A DNA stretch of 64,000 nucleotides from Emiliania huxleyi CCMP1516 (GCF_000372725.1 NW_005198751.1:417809-481808), one strand, 5' to 3'; numbered from the stretch's first letter, positions 8,251 to 20,101 are shown. Notes: generated by a model from the letters alone, not told the origin. Made by a program: numbers and translations.

Positions 8251-11200
8251 TCACGACGGCGGCGCCATGCAGCACTCGATGAGTGCCGAGTCGGTCACGA
8301 CTCCCAGGAGCCTCCCTCCGGCGGTGATCCAGACCTGCCCCATCCGCATGAAGGAGAAGAGGGAGTGAATCTCCTCGAGCTCCGTGCGGGCCGAGACCTG
8401 CAGCGCGCAGCGGTTGTACTCGATCTCGTCAAACGGGAAGGGCGTTGAGAGGTCGCCGATGAGGCGCTCGAGGCGCTCGTGGCTGCTCTCGCTCGACTCC
8501 GCCGCCGACTCGCCGACTGGCTCGCCACCGAACAGCGGGGCCTCCTTCCCGCCGCCGGCCTCGGCCTCAAAGGCGGCGGCGGCCTTCTTGCCCGCAGCGT
8601 CGTCATTGTGGACGTCTCCAAGCTCGTCGACTTGCTCGTCGTCCTCGCTGCCGCTCATGAAGCCTCTCTCCCCCTTGCCGCACCCGAGTAGAGCGTCGAC
8701 CAGCGGCGCCGCCTCGCGCGCGCGCTCCGTCGACAGCTCCCGGAGGTCGCTCGACGGCCGGCGGCGCCCTCCGCTATCGCTCGACGGCCGGCGGCGCCCT
8801 CCGCTGTCGAGCGACTTCCGGCTGTCCGGCGTCGCTGCGGTCTTCCCGCCCTCCAGATCCCGCGGCGACGCCTTCAGATCCCGCGGCGGCGCCATCGGTG
8901 GCGTCCTGGTCCCGCTAGCCGCCTTCCTCTCCGCCGCCCCGCCAGCCGCGCTCTGCGGCGGCGCGTGCGTGCGGTGGCGGGCAACCGACAGCGGCGTGGC
9001 GGGCGATGCGCCGTCCTGTGTGGCGGGGAGCGTGGCCACCTGCTGCAGCACGCACTCAAACTCGACCTCCCTCTCGGGCACACCTCCGCCCGCCTCGCCA
9101 CCGCCGCTGCCGCCGCCGCGGCCGCCGCTGCCTCCGGCCCCGCCCCCGCCCCCGCTGCCACCGTCGGAGGGAGTGGAGGGGGTGGAGGGGCTGGAGGAGA
9201 GGGCGTGCCACTTGCTGACGCTGGCAGCAGCGCGCCGTAGTATGTCGCCCTGCTGGGCCTGCTGCGACCGCGGCGCGGGCGACGCGTCGCCAACCTTGCC
9301 GCCCATCGAGAGCCGGCGGAGCTGGCGCGTGACGCCCGAGCTACCCGAGTCAGCCTCTTCTCCGCCGTCGGCGGGCCACGTGATCGCGAACGGATCGGCG
9401 GTCGACGAACTCAGCGCGCGCGAGTCCGTGCCGAGAGGGCCTCGCTCGGGGCCGAAGCCCCTAGCTGCGTACAAGTTTGCCGCGCCGCGATGCCACCCCA
9501 CCGCCGCGGCGTGCCGCGCCACCGCCGCGGCCCGCGCAAACGCGTCTGGCGACGCCTCGAGCGGAAGCGCGCAAGCTGCCGCCTCGAGGGACGCGGCGGC
9601 AGCAGCGGAGAGCGAGGCGCGGAAGTGAGAGAGCCGCGCGTGCTGCCCCGGTGCGAGAGCGCGAGAGAGCCGCGACGGAGTAGACCGCTCCCCGAACATG
9701 CTTGCACCGTCGGCGAGCGAGTGGCGCCGAAAGGTCTGGGAGTGAGAGCGGCTGTGCCTCTTGGGCGGACTCACGAGAGGGAAGTTTTCCCGCGGCGACT
9801 CCTCCTCCCTCGGCGGCTGCTCCCGCGGCGGCAAGGTCTGGGAAAGAGAGCGGCGGTGCATCTTTGAGCCGACTTGCGGAGAGCCCACGAGAGGGGAAAC
9901 CTCGCGCGGCGACTCCTCCTCCCGCGCAAAGTCATGCAGCGATGGGAGGCCCTCGAAGGCAGACTCCGCCACGCGCCCTTCGGTTGGGCCCGCCGTGACG
10001 TCCGCCTCCGCCCCCACCTCCGCCCCCGCCCCCGCCCCCGCCCCCGCCCCCGCCCCCGCCTCCGCCTCCGCCCCCGCCTCCGCCTCCGCCTCCGCCCCCG
10101 CCCCCGCCCCCGCCCCCGCCCCCGCCCCCGCCCCCGCCCCCGCCCCCGCCTCCGCCTCCGCCTCCGCCTCCGCCTCCGCCTCCGCCTCCGCCTCCGCCTC
10201 CGCCTCCGCCTCCGCCTCCGCCTCCGCCTTCGCCTCCGCCCCCGCCTCCGCCCCCGCCCCCGCCTCCGCCCCCGCCTCCGCCTCCTTGCGGAAGCACCGG
10301 AACAGCTCCTCCTCCTCTGCCGGCGAGAGGCCGAACGGCCCATCCCCTCCCACGCAAATCCGGAGCGACGCGTTCTCGAGAGCGCGTCCGCTGTCCTCAC
10401 CGGCAGTGTGCGCACACGCCGCACAGCAAGGGTCGCTCGCAGCCATCGCGCGGCGGAACATCTCCAAGTCTAAAGAGATGTCCGAATTTGACCGCCCGTG
10501 CCTGATTCGCAGACTCCTCGGCAGAGGCAACGGCGGCGCGTCGCCGGCTGCTGCGGGGCCAGCGTGGCTGTCAGCCACAAGCGCTGGCTGCGCGACAATC
10601 GAGACGCCAGCGGCCATCGAGCTGCCCCCGCCGGCGGCGCAGCGGGGCGGGTCGCCCTCTTGTAAGGCGTCGAGTTGGAGAAGCTCCTCCTCCGCGGTCT
10701 CGCTCGGCGCCGCGCTTGCCTCCTCCCCCCTCGAGCCTGCCTCCTCCCCCCTCGAGCCCGTGGCGGCAGGCGCGGCGGACCGCGAGGAGACGGACCTCGC
10801 CCCCCCGCCTCGGGGCACAGTACCCGGCGGGACCGAAGCGAGGGCGCACCGCGCAACCAAATCCGCCTGCGGAGCGGTGCCGACGGCGAGCGAGTCGAGC
10901 GAGCCGCCGGCGGACTGCGGGTCGTGGCCGGCGGCGGCGAATAGGTCCCTCGCAACCACTGAAATGGGCGGCGGTCGCTCGGGCGGCGGCGGCATCTGCA
11001 GCCGTGTTGGAGGCGTCGAGGTCGGGATGCGAGGCGCGGCCGCCGTCCCAACGGCATGCTGAGAATTCGGCCGGAGGCGCAGCAGAGGGAGCTTCGCGGC
11101 GCCATCGCAGCCAAAGGTTTTGCCGCGCGGAAAACGGCCCCCCGCCGCGCCGCGAGGCGAGGGCGAAGGCGAGGGCGAGGGCGAGGGCGAGGGCGAGGAG

Positions 11201-14200
11201 AGGATCCCATCAGAGGCGGCGTCGCTCTCCTCGCCGCTCAGCTCGCCGTAGCTCGAGCCCGTCTCCTCGTCCCCGTCCATCGGGCCGGCGGTCGCCGCCG
11301 CCACCTCGATGACAAACCAGTCGATGAGCTGCGCCCGCATTACCGAGCCGGCGAGGACGGCCGTCGACTCGTCCTCGATGAGGGGGATGAAGCGGTCGCG
11401 CGCGCTGCAGCAAAAGTCGTAGACTTGGCGCACGCTCATCCCGTAGTGCAGCACGGGCAGCGGCGGCAGCCGCTTGTCGGAGGAGCCGTAGCGGGAGGGG
11501 TGGTACGGGTTGGAGGCCGGCAGGCTGAAGGGCGGCAAGCGGAAGGGCGCGTCGCCCGCCCGCCCGCCCGCCCTCGCCGCGTCGCCTCCGGCCCCGCCTC
11601 CGGCCCCGTCGCCTCGGGCCGCCGCCTCGAGCGACGCCTCGAGGTCCGGCGCGCCCGCAGACAGGATGGAGGAGCGGCAGCTCTCCTGCTCTCCTCGGCC
11701 GGCGCCGCAGCCCCACGCATCGCCAAGCGTGCGCGCCGGCGCCGCTGTGGAGCGCAGGCCGCCGGCCCGGCTGCCCGGCTCGAGCAGCGACTGCGCACCC
11801 TTCCACGCGCCGCGCCAGCTGTTGATCATCTCCTTTTGTGCGGCCTCCGCCACCGCGTCGGTCGGCCGCATGATGTCCGCCGCTGCCTTGCCAACCATCT
11901 GCTTGGTGCGCAAGTGAGGCATGTACGGCAGCCCCTTGAGCAGCAGCATCTGGTTGTAGATGGAGTTTGTGAGCATGGTCGACACGCCAACCGCGACGAT
12001 GACGGCGAGCAGGAGGGGGACCTACTCGCGCCGAGGCGGGCGGGTGGGGAGGGGAGGGCGGCGGCGCGGCGGCGCGAGCGGCGGCCGACCAGCAACGTCT
12101 GCTGCCCCGTCAGCTCAAGAACCATCACGACGGTTGAGAGCGTGTGCGTGCTGCCCGCGACGAGCGCGGCGGCGCCGACGACGGCGACCACCGCGGCGGG
12201 CAGCGCGTCGCCGTCATAGTCGACGAGCCTGACAGACAGGGCATCCCGTGTGGCAGACAGGGCACATCCCCTGTGGCGGGTTGACTCTCACGCCGAGTCA
12301 GCGCCGGCGCGCCTGTGCAGCAGCTCGGCGTAGAGGCGGCCGGTGGTGCCGCCGAGGACGAAGATGGGCGTGAAGCAGCCGGCGGGGATGGGCAGCGTGA
12401 TGGAGAGGATCATCGAGCCCGCCTGCGCCAGCGAGAAGGCGGCGAGCACGGGCAGCTCCGACGTCTTGGAGTAGCCGGACGGCGCGCGTGGCGGAGGGGG
12501 AGGCGGATCCGAGCCCCACCCGCCCCAGTGGCTCGTCTGCTGCGCGGCGGTCGCGCCCCAGCTCCAGAAGAGGAAGGGAGCCGACCGGAGGATCGCCTCC
12601 TCCCCGGCGCGGGAAGAAGAGTCCGAGCCGACTAGCGGGGCAGAGCTCGAGCCGGCCGGAGGCGCGAGAGACGGGCGGGCTGACCCCGCGCCCGCAGAAG
12701 CGCCGGGCGGCGCCGCCGACGCAGGCAGCGGCGGCGGCGGCGCAGGCAGCGGCGGCGGGGGCGGGTAGGCCGAGGCCGGGCGGGGGCGGTCTAGGTTTGG
12801 CCTCCAGACGGTGTGCGTGTGCGGCTCTCCGCGCCAGAGAGCGATGGCCTCGGTCAGGGCAGGCGAGAAGAGGCGCCAGTGTCCGTGTGCGACGCCGAGG
12901 TCGAAGGCGGCGTCGATGGTGGCGCTGCCGGTCAGAGGCGAGTGCGTGAAGAGGTCGGAGAGGACCTACGCAGGAGCGATGTCTCGTGAAGCAGATGCCG
13001 GGGTGGCTCGCGCGTGAGGGGGCCGGAGAGGGCCTGGTGGTTGGTCATGCCGAGGGGCGGGAAGGCGATGCCGAGAGTGGTGCAGACGGCGCAGACGAGG
13101 AGGCCGGTGGCGAAGCGGCGCGGCGCGGGCTTGAGCAGGGAGAGGGAGCGGAGTCCCTTGTGCACGGTGGTGAGGAGGTGGACGAGGAGGGCAGCGAGCA
13201 GGCCCTGCAGCACGCCCACGCCCAGGAAGACGACGTAGTCGCGCGCGACGTGCTGCCGCGCCGTGTAGGCGAAGCGGGTGTTAGGGACCGCCGAGATGAG
13301 CTCGAGGCCGGCGAAGAGCTGGAAGGCGGCGACCGAGAAGAAGGAGCCGAGGAAGGAGCGCCACAGGTTTGAGACCATGTAGTAGGTCGACGTCACCTCG
13401 ATCGAGAAGAGGACGCCGCCGATCGGCGTGCCGAAGGTTGCGACGACGCCGACGGCGCACGCGACGCCGAGCATGGACCGCTTGAGGTTGTGGGACTCGG
13501 CGATGGCGCCGAAGCCGGGCAGCGTCATCAGCCCCGTCGCGAGCGTGCAGGAGAGGTGCACGAGGGGACCCTCGCGGCCGATGGTGTAGCCCGCCGCGAG
13601 AGCGGTCGTCAGGCCGATCACTTTGGCCACGAAGGTGGAGGGCGAGAGGTAGCGCGGGAGCCAGTAGCCGGAGAGGATGGCCTTCATCTCGGGGATGCCT
13701 ACGCGACGGCACTCATGCACGCACGTCACGGACGTGTCAGCAGCGCGGCCCACCCACCGCCTTGGGGGAGGGACGCGCCCGAGCCAGCCGCGTGCCGCGA
13801 GCCACCGACCGCCGGGAGGGTGGTGGCGAGGGCGACGGTGGCGCAAGCGAGCGAGAAGGCGATGTAGAGCCCGTACTGCGCCACCAGGCCGAGCGCGGCG
13901 GCGGTGGCGTCGAGCTCTTCCTCCCCGCCGCCCTTTGCGTCTCCGCGCCCCCACGCCGCCGCTCGCTCGGCGATGCGCTGCCGCAGCCGGTGCAGAAAGG
14001 CGGCGGTGAGGGTGATGGCGAGGGAGAGGGTGGCGGCGCCGACGCCGAGCGCGGCGATCAAGAGGAATTCCTGCGCGCGCGCCTTGAAGGCGCCGAGCGA
14101 GGAGCGGAGCCGCGCCCCCAGCCCGAGCCCGTGGTCGACGAGGGGGACCTCGTCCTCGACGCCCCCCGCGGCGATCAGGCCGATTCCCTTGGAGCCGGCC

Positions 14201-14976
14201 CGCTTGAGGGGCAGCGCGTCGGGGGGCAGGGCGGCGGAGCGGCGCATCGAGGAGGCGCGCGTGATGCACGGCGACGCGCGTGGGTCCGCGGCGGAGGAGG
14301 CGGCGGCGGAGGCGGCGGAGGCGGCCGAGGCGGCCGAGGCGGCGGACATGGAGCGGGCGCGCCGCAGCGAGCTCGCTCGGGCCAGGCCGCTGGGGGAGTT
14401 GAAGCCGCTGGGCGGCGTCTCGTAGCGCTCGCTGGCGTCGCTCATGCTGAGCAGGGAGCGCGCCGAGTTGGGCCGGCTGCCCATGCGCCGCCGGCTCGGG
14501 GAGGGAAGGCTCTCTGCAAAGGCGGCGTCCGCAAACGTGGCCGACTTCTTGCGGGTGACGGCGAAGGAGCCGGGCTCGGAGTCGCGGAGCTCGGTGTAGC
14601 CGGCGGCGGACGAAGACTTGCCCGTCGCATGCTGAGCCAAGCCCATCTGCAGGAGCGAGCGGAGCGAGAGGCCGCCTCGCGCTTCGCTGCCGTCGCCGCC
14701 TGACGGGCCTGCGCCGCTGGTGGGGAGGCCCCCGCCGTACATGAAACGCCGCCGGTTGACGCCCGAGCCCAAGGTCGATCCCTCGCCGCCGAGGCCGATT
14801 CCGATCGCGGCCTCGAGCGCGTCTGCACCCAACTCCTCACGGTGAGCCTCCGCCTCCTCGAGCTGCTCCATCGCCTCCATGTAGCCGCTCGTCCGTCGTT
14901 TGACAGGTGGGGGTTGTTCTAACCACGGCGCCATATCCGGCGAACTCGAGGAGCGTCGGCGAGAATGTTCAGACAT
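8251..14976 (-). CDS. Voltage-gated chloride channel (CLC family) with CBS domains
   Basis: Six or more exons; start taken at 14976 (MSEHSRRRSSSSPDM). Exon 1 (13779-14976) is a long Ser/Ala-rich cytosolic N terminus plus the first membrane helices, ending AAGSG. Exon 2 (13034-13698) continues IPEMKAIL and holds the pore motif GREGP and the block VLFSIEVTSTYYM. Exon 3 starts at 12965; its end is unresolved. Exon 4 ends at 12292 and has LPIPAGCFTPIFVLGG, the third anion-path motif. Exon 5 is 12090-12228; exon 6 is 8251-12021. Introns: 13699-13778 (GC-AG), 12966-13033 (GC-AG), one near 12540-12790, 12229-12291, 12022-12089. The gating glutamate of GREGP is present, while the position that is Glu in proton exchangers (SLEE) is Val (SIEV), as in channel-type CLCs. 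Two CBS halves flank ~1000 residues of low complexity. Confidence 0.85.
10000..10290 (-). repeat. Hexanucleotide minisatellite inside the CLC coding sequence
   Basis: About 45 units of GAGGCG or GGGGCG (minus strand) encode an uninterrupted run of Glu-Ala and Gly-Ala dipeptides in the linker between the two CBS halves. Blocks of EA alternate with blocks of GA, pointing to repeated local expansion. The array is open in several frames, which explains large spurious frames on both strands. Confidence 0.9.
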
Positions 14977-15541
14977 TGTGTACTGACGACCTCTGGACAC
15001 TGGCCTGGAGGAGGTACCCGGGTGGCCGACGAGCCTCACCTCTGCTGCCACATCCGGCGAAGAGAAGGAAGGCCCCAGCCACTCTGCCAGGGGCCCCTCC
15101 ACTCGCCTGCACCTGCTCGAACCCTGAGCACTGTGCGGCGTTGCACGCTCGAGGTCGTGCATGATGTAGTAATCATTGTCTTGAGTAATGCGCTTCTCTC
15201 GACCGAGAGCGCTAGCCTCTACCCCTTCGGTCCGTCGAATCTCGGCGCGGCAGATGCGACGCCGAGGACGACTGTCCCTGACGGCGAACCTCAGTTACGA
15301 GCCGCCCTCCCCTCGAGACGCGAGGCCAGTGCACTTGGGGCCAAGCCCCACAGCGTACACCGTCCCACACGCCTCACGCGGCCTCTGGCTGGAGCGGGAT
15401 CGCAAGCGAGTCCCCCAGGCCGGCGCGCGTCTTCCGAGAGAGGAGCCGGAGCGAGGGACCTCCTTAGTAAGCCGGCATGCAGGCGCAGGCGCGGCCGTTC
15501 AGAAACTTTCCCAGCCGTTGGAATGGCTGCGCTCCCGCCCC
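14977..15541. other. Intergenic region, no gene seen
   Basis: Sequence upstream of the CLC start and downstream of the armadillo-like gene. An in-frame extension of the CLC frame reaches 15162 but has no coding character. The region includes an AT-rich patch near 15160-15190 and nothing else I can name. Confidence 0.4.
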
Positions 15542-16600
15542 TCACCGGGCCGCGAACGGGTAGTAGACGTTGGTGCCGAGGAGGGAGGAGTCGCCGAAGG
15601 ACGGGTAGTCGTCGGTCATGCGGGGGGAGGAGGAGTCGGCGAGCAGCAGGGAGGAGAAATGCCTGAGAGGGTGGGGAGGGAGGCGTGAGGCGCAAGGTGA
15701 GGGGGCGCGGGGCGCGGGGCGTGCGTGGGACGCGCGGCGTGAGGCGCAGGGCGTTGGGCGGGAGGGCGCGGGGCGCTCGAGGTTGGGGCAGGGTGTGTTT
15801 TGTGTGTCTGTATGTGTGTCTGTATGTGTCTGTGTGTGTGTGTTTGTTTGTTTGTTTGTGCGAGGGCTAGGCGGGGCAGGGCAGGGCGGCGGCGAGCGGC
15901 GAGCGGCGTCGGCGAGATCGGCGATGAAGAGAGGCGATGGTGACGTACACGGCGGCAGTGTTCACGGCAGCAGCGCCGGTGGCGGCCCCGCGCAGCGGTG
16001 GCGGCGCCCTGAGTGAGGCAGACTGCCCTGCACAGCCTGCTGGGCACGCTCCCGACGAGCGGCGCGCCATGCGGGCCCGACGCGGGCGACGCGGGCGGCG
16101 AGCCGACACGCGTGTCGCAGGCGTAGACAGCACTGGCGAAGCGAGGCGGCTGGCGCCGGCCCTGGAGGCGGCTGCAGTAAGAGCAGCGAGGCAGAAGTCA
16201 CTGTCCAAGGCGTACTGAGCAGGCTGCCATCGAGCAGCGCGCCATGCGGGCCTGCCGTCGGCGACGAGATTGGAGAGCCGACAGGCATCGAAGAGGTAGG
16301 TACTGAGGAGGGCCATCGCGCCCGAGGCGGTCCGCGCCGGCCCTGCAGGCCGTCTCAGAGAGCCTGGCGAGGCTGTACAGAATGCCAAGAGCATACTGGG
16401 CAGGCTGCCGTCGAGCGACGAGCCATGCTGGCTCGTCGGAGGCGATGAGGTCGAGGAGCCGATCGGAGCGTCGCAGAGGCTGCCGACCACTGCCGTTCGC
16501 CCTCGGGCCCAGGGGTGGAAGGCAAGCTTCCTGGCGTTTCTGGCGAGCGTCCAGACGTCGCAGAGCATCCGGCAGGCGCGCAGTGACCCAAATTTTTGCT
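15542..16600 (-). CDS. Armadillo-like repeat protein (multi-exon, limits uncertain)
   Basis: Minus-strand coding blocks switch frame in step with a ~181-bp DNA periodicity. Three related blocks are DRLLDLIASDEPAWLVARRQ, then LSNLVADGRPAWRAARWQ, then ARVARVGPAWRAARRERA; the first two continue into QPAQYAL. This is the look of armadillo/HEAT-type helices with one short intron per repeat. Since 181 is not a multiple of three, splicing or indels must restore the frame. The probable last exon begins after a CTCTCAG acceptor near 15670 and ends SFGDSSLLGTNVYYPFAAR with a TGA at 15542-15544. The 5' end is not resolved. Function unknown; such repeats generally bind other proteins. Confidence 0.45.
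15797..15861. repeat. TG/TTTG microsatellite
   Basis: Imperfect (TG)n with TCTGTATG interruptions followed by four TTTG units. It falls in a probable intron of the armadillo-like gene (on the minus strand a CA-rich tract before the last exon). Confidence 0.8.
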
Positions 16601-17731
16601 CACCGCACGGACGTGCGAGCCGTCGGTCGGTGGTGAGTCGGCGTCGGCGCGCGCCGACCGACGCGGCGGCGGTGGACGTCATGTGGCGCGTTTTGGGACC
16701 AGACATTGTCCGAATTGCGGCGGACGTCTTTTTTTTTATTCGTAATGACCGCAAGTGGTCGTGAACACTCGTGAACACCCCAAGGGGTGTGAAAGTAAAT
16801 ACTCCACTTATTCACAGATACCCGAATCCAACTCCACGTGCCCAAGCGCACACCGGCCGGAGCGCCACCGGGGGGTGCTGCCCTCCCGTTCATGAGCCCA
16901 ACAACACGAACGCTATCCATCCTCACCGGCCCCCTTCCCCGCGGTCGGCCTCGCTCGCCGCGCCAAGCCGCGGTCCGGTCGTCCGCCCGGCGGCCAAGGG
17001 CGGGGAGGGGGCCACCCGCGCTCGCGCGGCGGTCAGTTCCGCCCCCCGGGTTTGACCGCGTAGCTCTCAAAGCCAGGCGAAAAATCTTGCCGTCTGCGCC
17101 ACTCTGCTGCGTGTCGTGCTGCGAGAAGAGCCGTCGCTGCGCGGAGGTCACGGGAAGAGTGGGTCGCTTATTCGTTCGACCGCTTTATTGCCGCGATCAA
17201 AACTAGGTACACGCCACACTCCAGAAAAACACAAAAACTCTCTCTCTCTCACACTCCAGACGACATGTACTCTCCCACCCGACAACCGGCAAAACGCTGT
17301 CGTGAGCCAGGCTCCGCTTTTGAGCGGCCGCACATTGCTCGGTACCCCCCCTGCACTTCTAAGCCCGTCCCTGCTGCTAGGGGGGGGGGTCCCGACCCCC
17401 CCAGCAGCAGAGCGCTGCTGCTGGGGGGGGGGGGGTCCCCACCCCCCCAGGAGCGGAGAGCAATGGACCCAGCTTCGGGGTCCAGAAAAAAATGTTTTCT
17501 TTTTTGGGGGGGGGGGTGACCCGGACTTTTTGTGGGGCAAGTGGTTTGCCTCCCTATAACGCCATTGTTCTCTCCGGTTCCGGGGCGTGGGTTTTTCGTC
17601 GGCATTGCACACTGAGCGGTCTCAACATGAAGTTCATCCCCTTGGTCTTCGTCATGCGGGCCAATTCACCCGGGGGGCCGGCTCCCTCCTAATGGTTAGT
17701 TACAAAGACTTTCCATTCTGGGAGAAATCTG
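16601..17731. other. Unassigned region with G/C homopolymer hairpins
   Basis: No convincing gene. Between 17371 and 17456 two adjacent inverted repeats pair a CTGCTGCT plus G-run arm with a C-run plus AGCAGCAG (or AGGAG) arm. More G tracts follow at 17505-17517. A short conserved-looking stretch near 17620-17700 ends at the assembly gap. Such tracts commonly break assemblies, which may be why the gap is here. Confidence 0.4.
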
Positions 17732-18214
17732 NNNNNNNNNNNNNNNNNNNNNNNNNNNNNNNNNNNNNNNNNNNNNNNNNNNNNNNNNNNNNNNNNNNNN
17801 NNNNNNNNNNNNNNNNNNNNNNNNNNNNNNNNNNNNNNNNNNNNNNNNNNNNNNNNNNNNNNNNNNNNNNNNNNNNNNNNNNNNNNNNNNNNNNNNNNNN
17901 NNNNNNNNNNNNNNNNNNNNNNNNNNNNNNNNNNNNNNNNNNNNNNNNNNNNNNNNNNNNNNNNNNNNNNNNNNNNNNNNNNNNNNNNNNNNNNNNNNNN
18001 NNNNNNNNNNNNNNNNNNNNNNNNNNNNNNNNNNNNNNNNNNNNNNNNNNNNNNNNNNNNNNNNNNNNNNNNNNNNNNNNNNNNNNNNNNNNNNNNNNNN
18101 NNNNNNNNNNNNNNNNNNNNNNNNNNNNNNNNNNNNNNNNNNNNNNNNNNNNNNNNNNNNNNNNNNNNNNNNNNNNNNNNNNNNNNNNNNNNNNNNNNNN
18201 NNNNNNNNNNNNNN
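17732..18214. other. Assembly gap (483 N)
   Basis: Run of N. It interrupts the 3' part of the PRORP gene and is bordered on the right by a run of 15 G. Confidence 1.
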
Positions 18215-19665
18215 GGGGGGGGGGGGGGGCAAGCGGTCACACAACCACAGGCCTGCGGGACGGGGCCTGCCGGACGGCCAGAGCTGCGCCTCGACCGAAG
18301 CGATCTCCTCCCCCCCTCCCCTCCCCTCCCCCCTCCTCCCCAACTGGGCGGCCGGCGCCTGCGCAAAGCTGAAGCGGCCGCCCTCGAAGTTTTGGTTGGC
18401 GTAGCCGACGTTCGGCCCGTCGACGACGAAGTCGAAAGCGGGCTGCCCCTCGAGCCACCGGCTGAAGCGGCGCAGCCGGTCGGAGCCGCGCGAGCCGAGC
18501 CGCTGGTGGGCGCGCGAGAGGAGCACCGACCGAACCTGCGGCGGGCGGGGCGGGCGGGGCGGGTGGGGCGGGGCGGGAGGGGCAGGAGCGAGACGGCAGC
18601 GAGACGCGATCTGGGCGGGAGCTGGGCGGGAACTGGGCGGGAGCGAAGCGTGAGCGAGGCGGCAGCGAGGCGGCAGCGAGGCGGCAGCGAGGCGGCAGCG
18701 AGGCGGCAGCGAGGCGGCAGCGAGGCGGCAGCGAGGCGGCAGCGAGGCGGCAGCGAGGCGGCAGCTAGGAGGCAGCGGGGCTGGAGGTTGGCTGTGCACC
18801 TGCTCGCGCTGCTCCTCGGGGAGTGTGAGCAGCTGCAGACCGCCTCCGCAGCAAGGGCACCTCCCGTCGTGGCCGACAGCGACGCGGGTGGCAGCCGCGG
18901 AGCCGCCGACTGCGACGACCGCCGCCTCGATTGCGGCGGCGGTCTCTGCGCCCGGCGTCGAGTGCTCGCGCAGAAGTCTGTCCAGCTGGCGGCGGAGCTG
19001 CCGCGGCGAGGCGCGGCTGCCGTGCAGCAGCAGCAGCGCGGCGTGGTCCTCCTGGGGGGAGAGAGCGGGGCGGGGTGAGGGGAGGAGAGGCAAGGGGGGG
19101 AGCGCGGTGCGTGCGCGGCTTCGCTGGCCTGCGAGAGCACCAGCCCGTGCCTCACCAGCCGCCCGCTAAAGCGCATTGCGTCGACCTGCCGGCCCGCCGC
19201 GCACAGCGCGTGCAACACCGGAGAGGCGTTGCGACCTCGCGGCGCGATGCCGCGCTGGAGCATCCGGCGGAAGGTGACCAGGGCGCGGTCCAGGTCGCCG
19301 CTCCCCAGCTGCGCGCGCAGAAGGCACGAGTACGCGCCCTCCGAGTCGTTGCCGGCCGCCACGAGCGACTCAAAGAGCGACTCGGCGACGGGAAGCTCGC
19401 AGCCGCAGAGCGAGATGGCGCGGCTCACTGCGTCGACGTTGAGAGGCAGCCCCTCTGCCCTCATGTTGGCCAGCGTCGCCTGCGCCGCCTCGCACGCCTC
19501 TGCGGCGGGCAGCGCCTGCAGCTCGGCCAGCTGCCTCAGGTGTCGCCCGGCGGCCTTGCGGCGGCTGGCGTCGCAGGTGCGCATGAGGGGCGCGCCAAGC
19601 CGCAGCGCCGCCGCCGGAGCGGCGAACGCCGCGAGGCAGCAGAAGAGAGGAAACAGCCGCGCCAT
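18215..19665 (-). CDS. PRORP: Protein-only RNase P (PRORP), 3' end lost in gap
   Basis: Removes 5' leaders from precursor tRNAs. Exon 1 (19129-19665) starts MARLFPLFCCLAAFAAPAAAL, a signal-peptide-like start suggesting plastid (or other organelle) delivery, and then has pentatricopeptide-type helices (AYSCLLRAQLGSGDLDRALVTF...). Exon 2 (18800-19051) ends with a CPCC zinc-binding pair in GRCPCCGGGLQLL. Exon 3 (18359-18535) has the start of the NYN metallonuclease domain, VVDGPNVGYANQNF, with the first catalytic aspartate. Introns: 19052-19128 (GC-AG, 77 bp), 18536-18799 (264 bp, minisatellite-rich), then a GC donor at 18358 leading into the gap. The remaining catalytic aspartates and second zinc ligands should be in the missing sequence. 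An LTR element sits within 90 bp of the start codon. Confidence 0.85.
18655..18770. repeat. 11-bp minisatellite in PRORP intron
   Basis: About ten copies of GCGAGGCGGCA in direct tandem. Because 11 is not a multiple of three, it reads as an 11-residue repeat in every frame, giving spurious long frames; it lies between the GT donor at 18799 and the acceptor at 18536. Confidence 0.85.
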
Positions 19666-19750
19666 CCGTGGCCAGCGGCCAAGCGCGCCCGCAGCAGACG
19701 CAGCGACGCGAGGCAGCCAGACAGCAACTCGGAGGTTATTTCTCTTTCTG

Positions 19751-19923
19751 GGCTGGCGAGTGGCTTGGGGGCGTGCCGCCCTGCTTGCTCTAGGTGAAAC
19801 GTCTAAAGGACGAAGATGCACGAGGGTGCGACCAACTCCGCACGACGGGCGGAGAAGACGGGCACTAGACCACGCGAGGGAGGACTGGGAGAGTGTGAAT
19901 GGAGGGACACATGTGGTTCAGAC
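19751..19923 (-). repeat. Left (3') LTR of the copia element
   Basis: From GGCTGGCGAGTGGCTTGGGG to the end of GTGGTTCAGAC, matching 21950-22117 with a few indels. Confidence 0.7.
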
Positions 19924-20101
19924 AGACGTCCCCCCCCTCGACGTAGTCGAGTCACTAACATGGAAAAGGGAGGAAGGTGTCCCTCTTGATGGAGCATGGA
20001 ACATGCATGAGGAGAGTCCGTGGCTCTCGGGAGGCGCGCGACGCGGGCGCGTGGCGAGCGCTCATGGCTTGGCGAGAAGGAGACTTGCTTCCCGTCTGAT
20101 G

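Noticed and set aside
9932..10357. Poly-glycine frame
   Set aside because: Third reading of the GAGGCG array.
9761..11062. Plus-strand 433-codon frame with Ser/Ala/Pro repeats
   Set aside because: Created by the hexanucleotide repeat and high GC opposite the CLC gene; no motif, and the CLC frame is supported by homology.
16771..17206. Plus-strand frames of ~95-120 codons
   Set aside because: Overlapping frames on both strands, no consistent coding character.
18655..18770. CRISPR-like array
   Set aside because: The 11-bp units are directly adjacent with no spacers; it is an intronic minisatellite.
19666..19821. PRORP start at the upstream in-frame Met (19821)
   Set aside because: That segment is LTR sequence, found again at 21950-22117; the Met at 19665 opens a signal-peptide-like N terminus.
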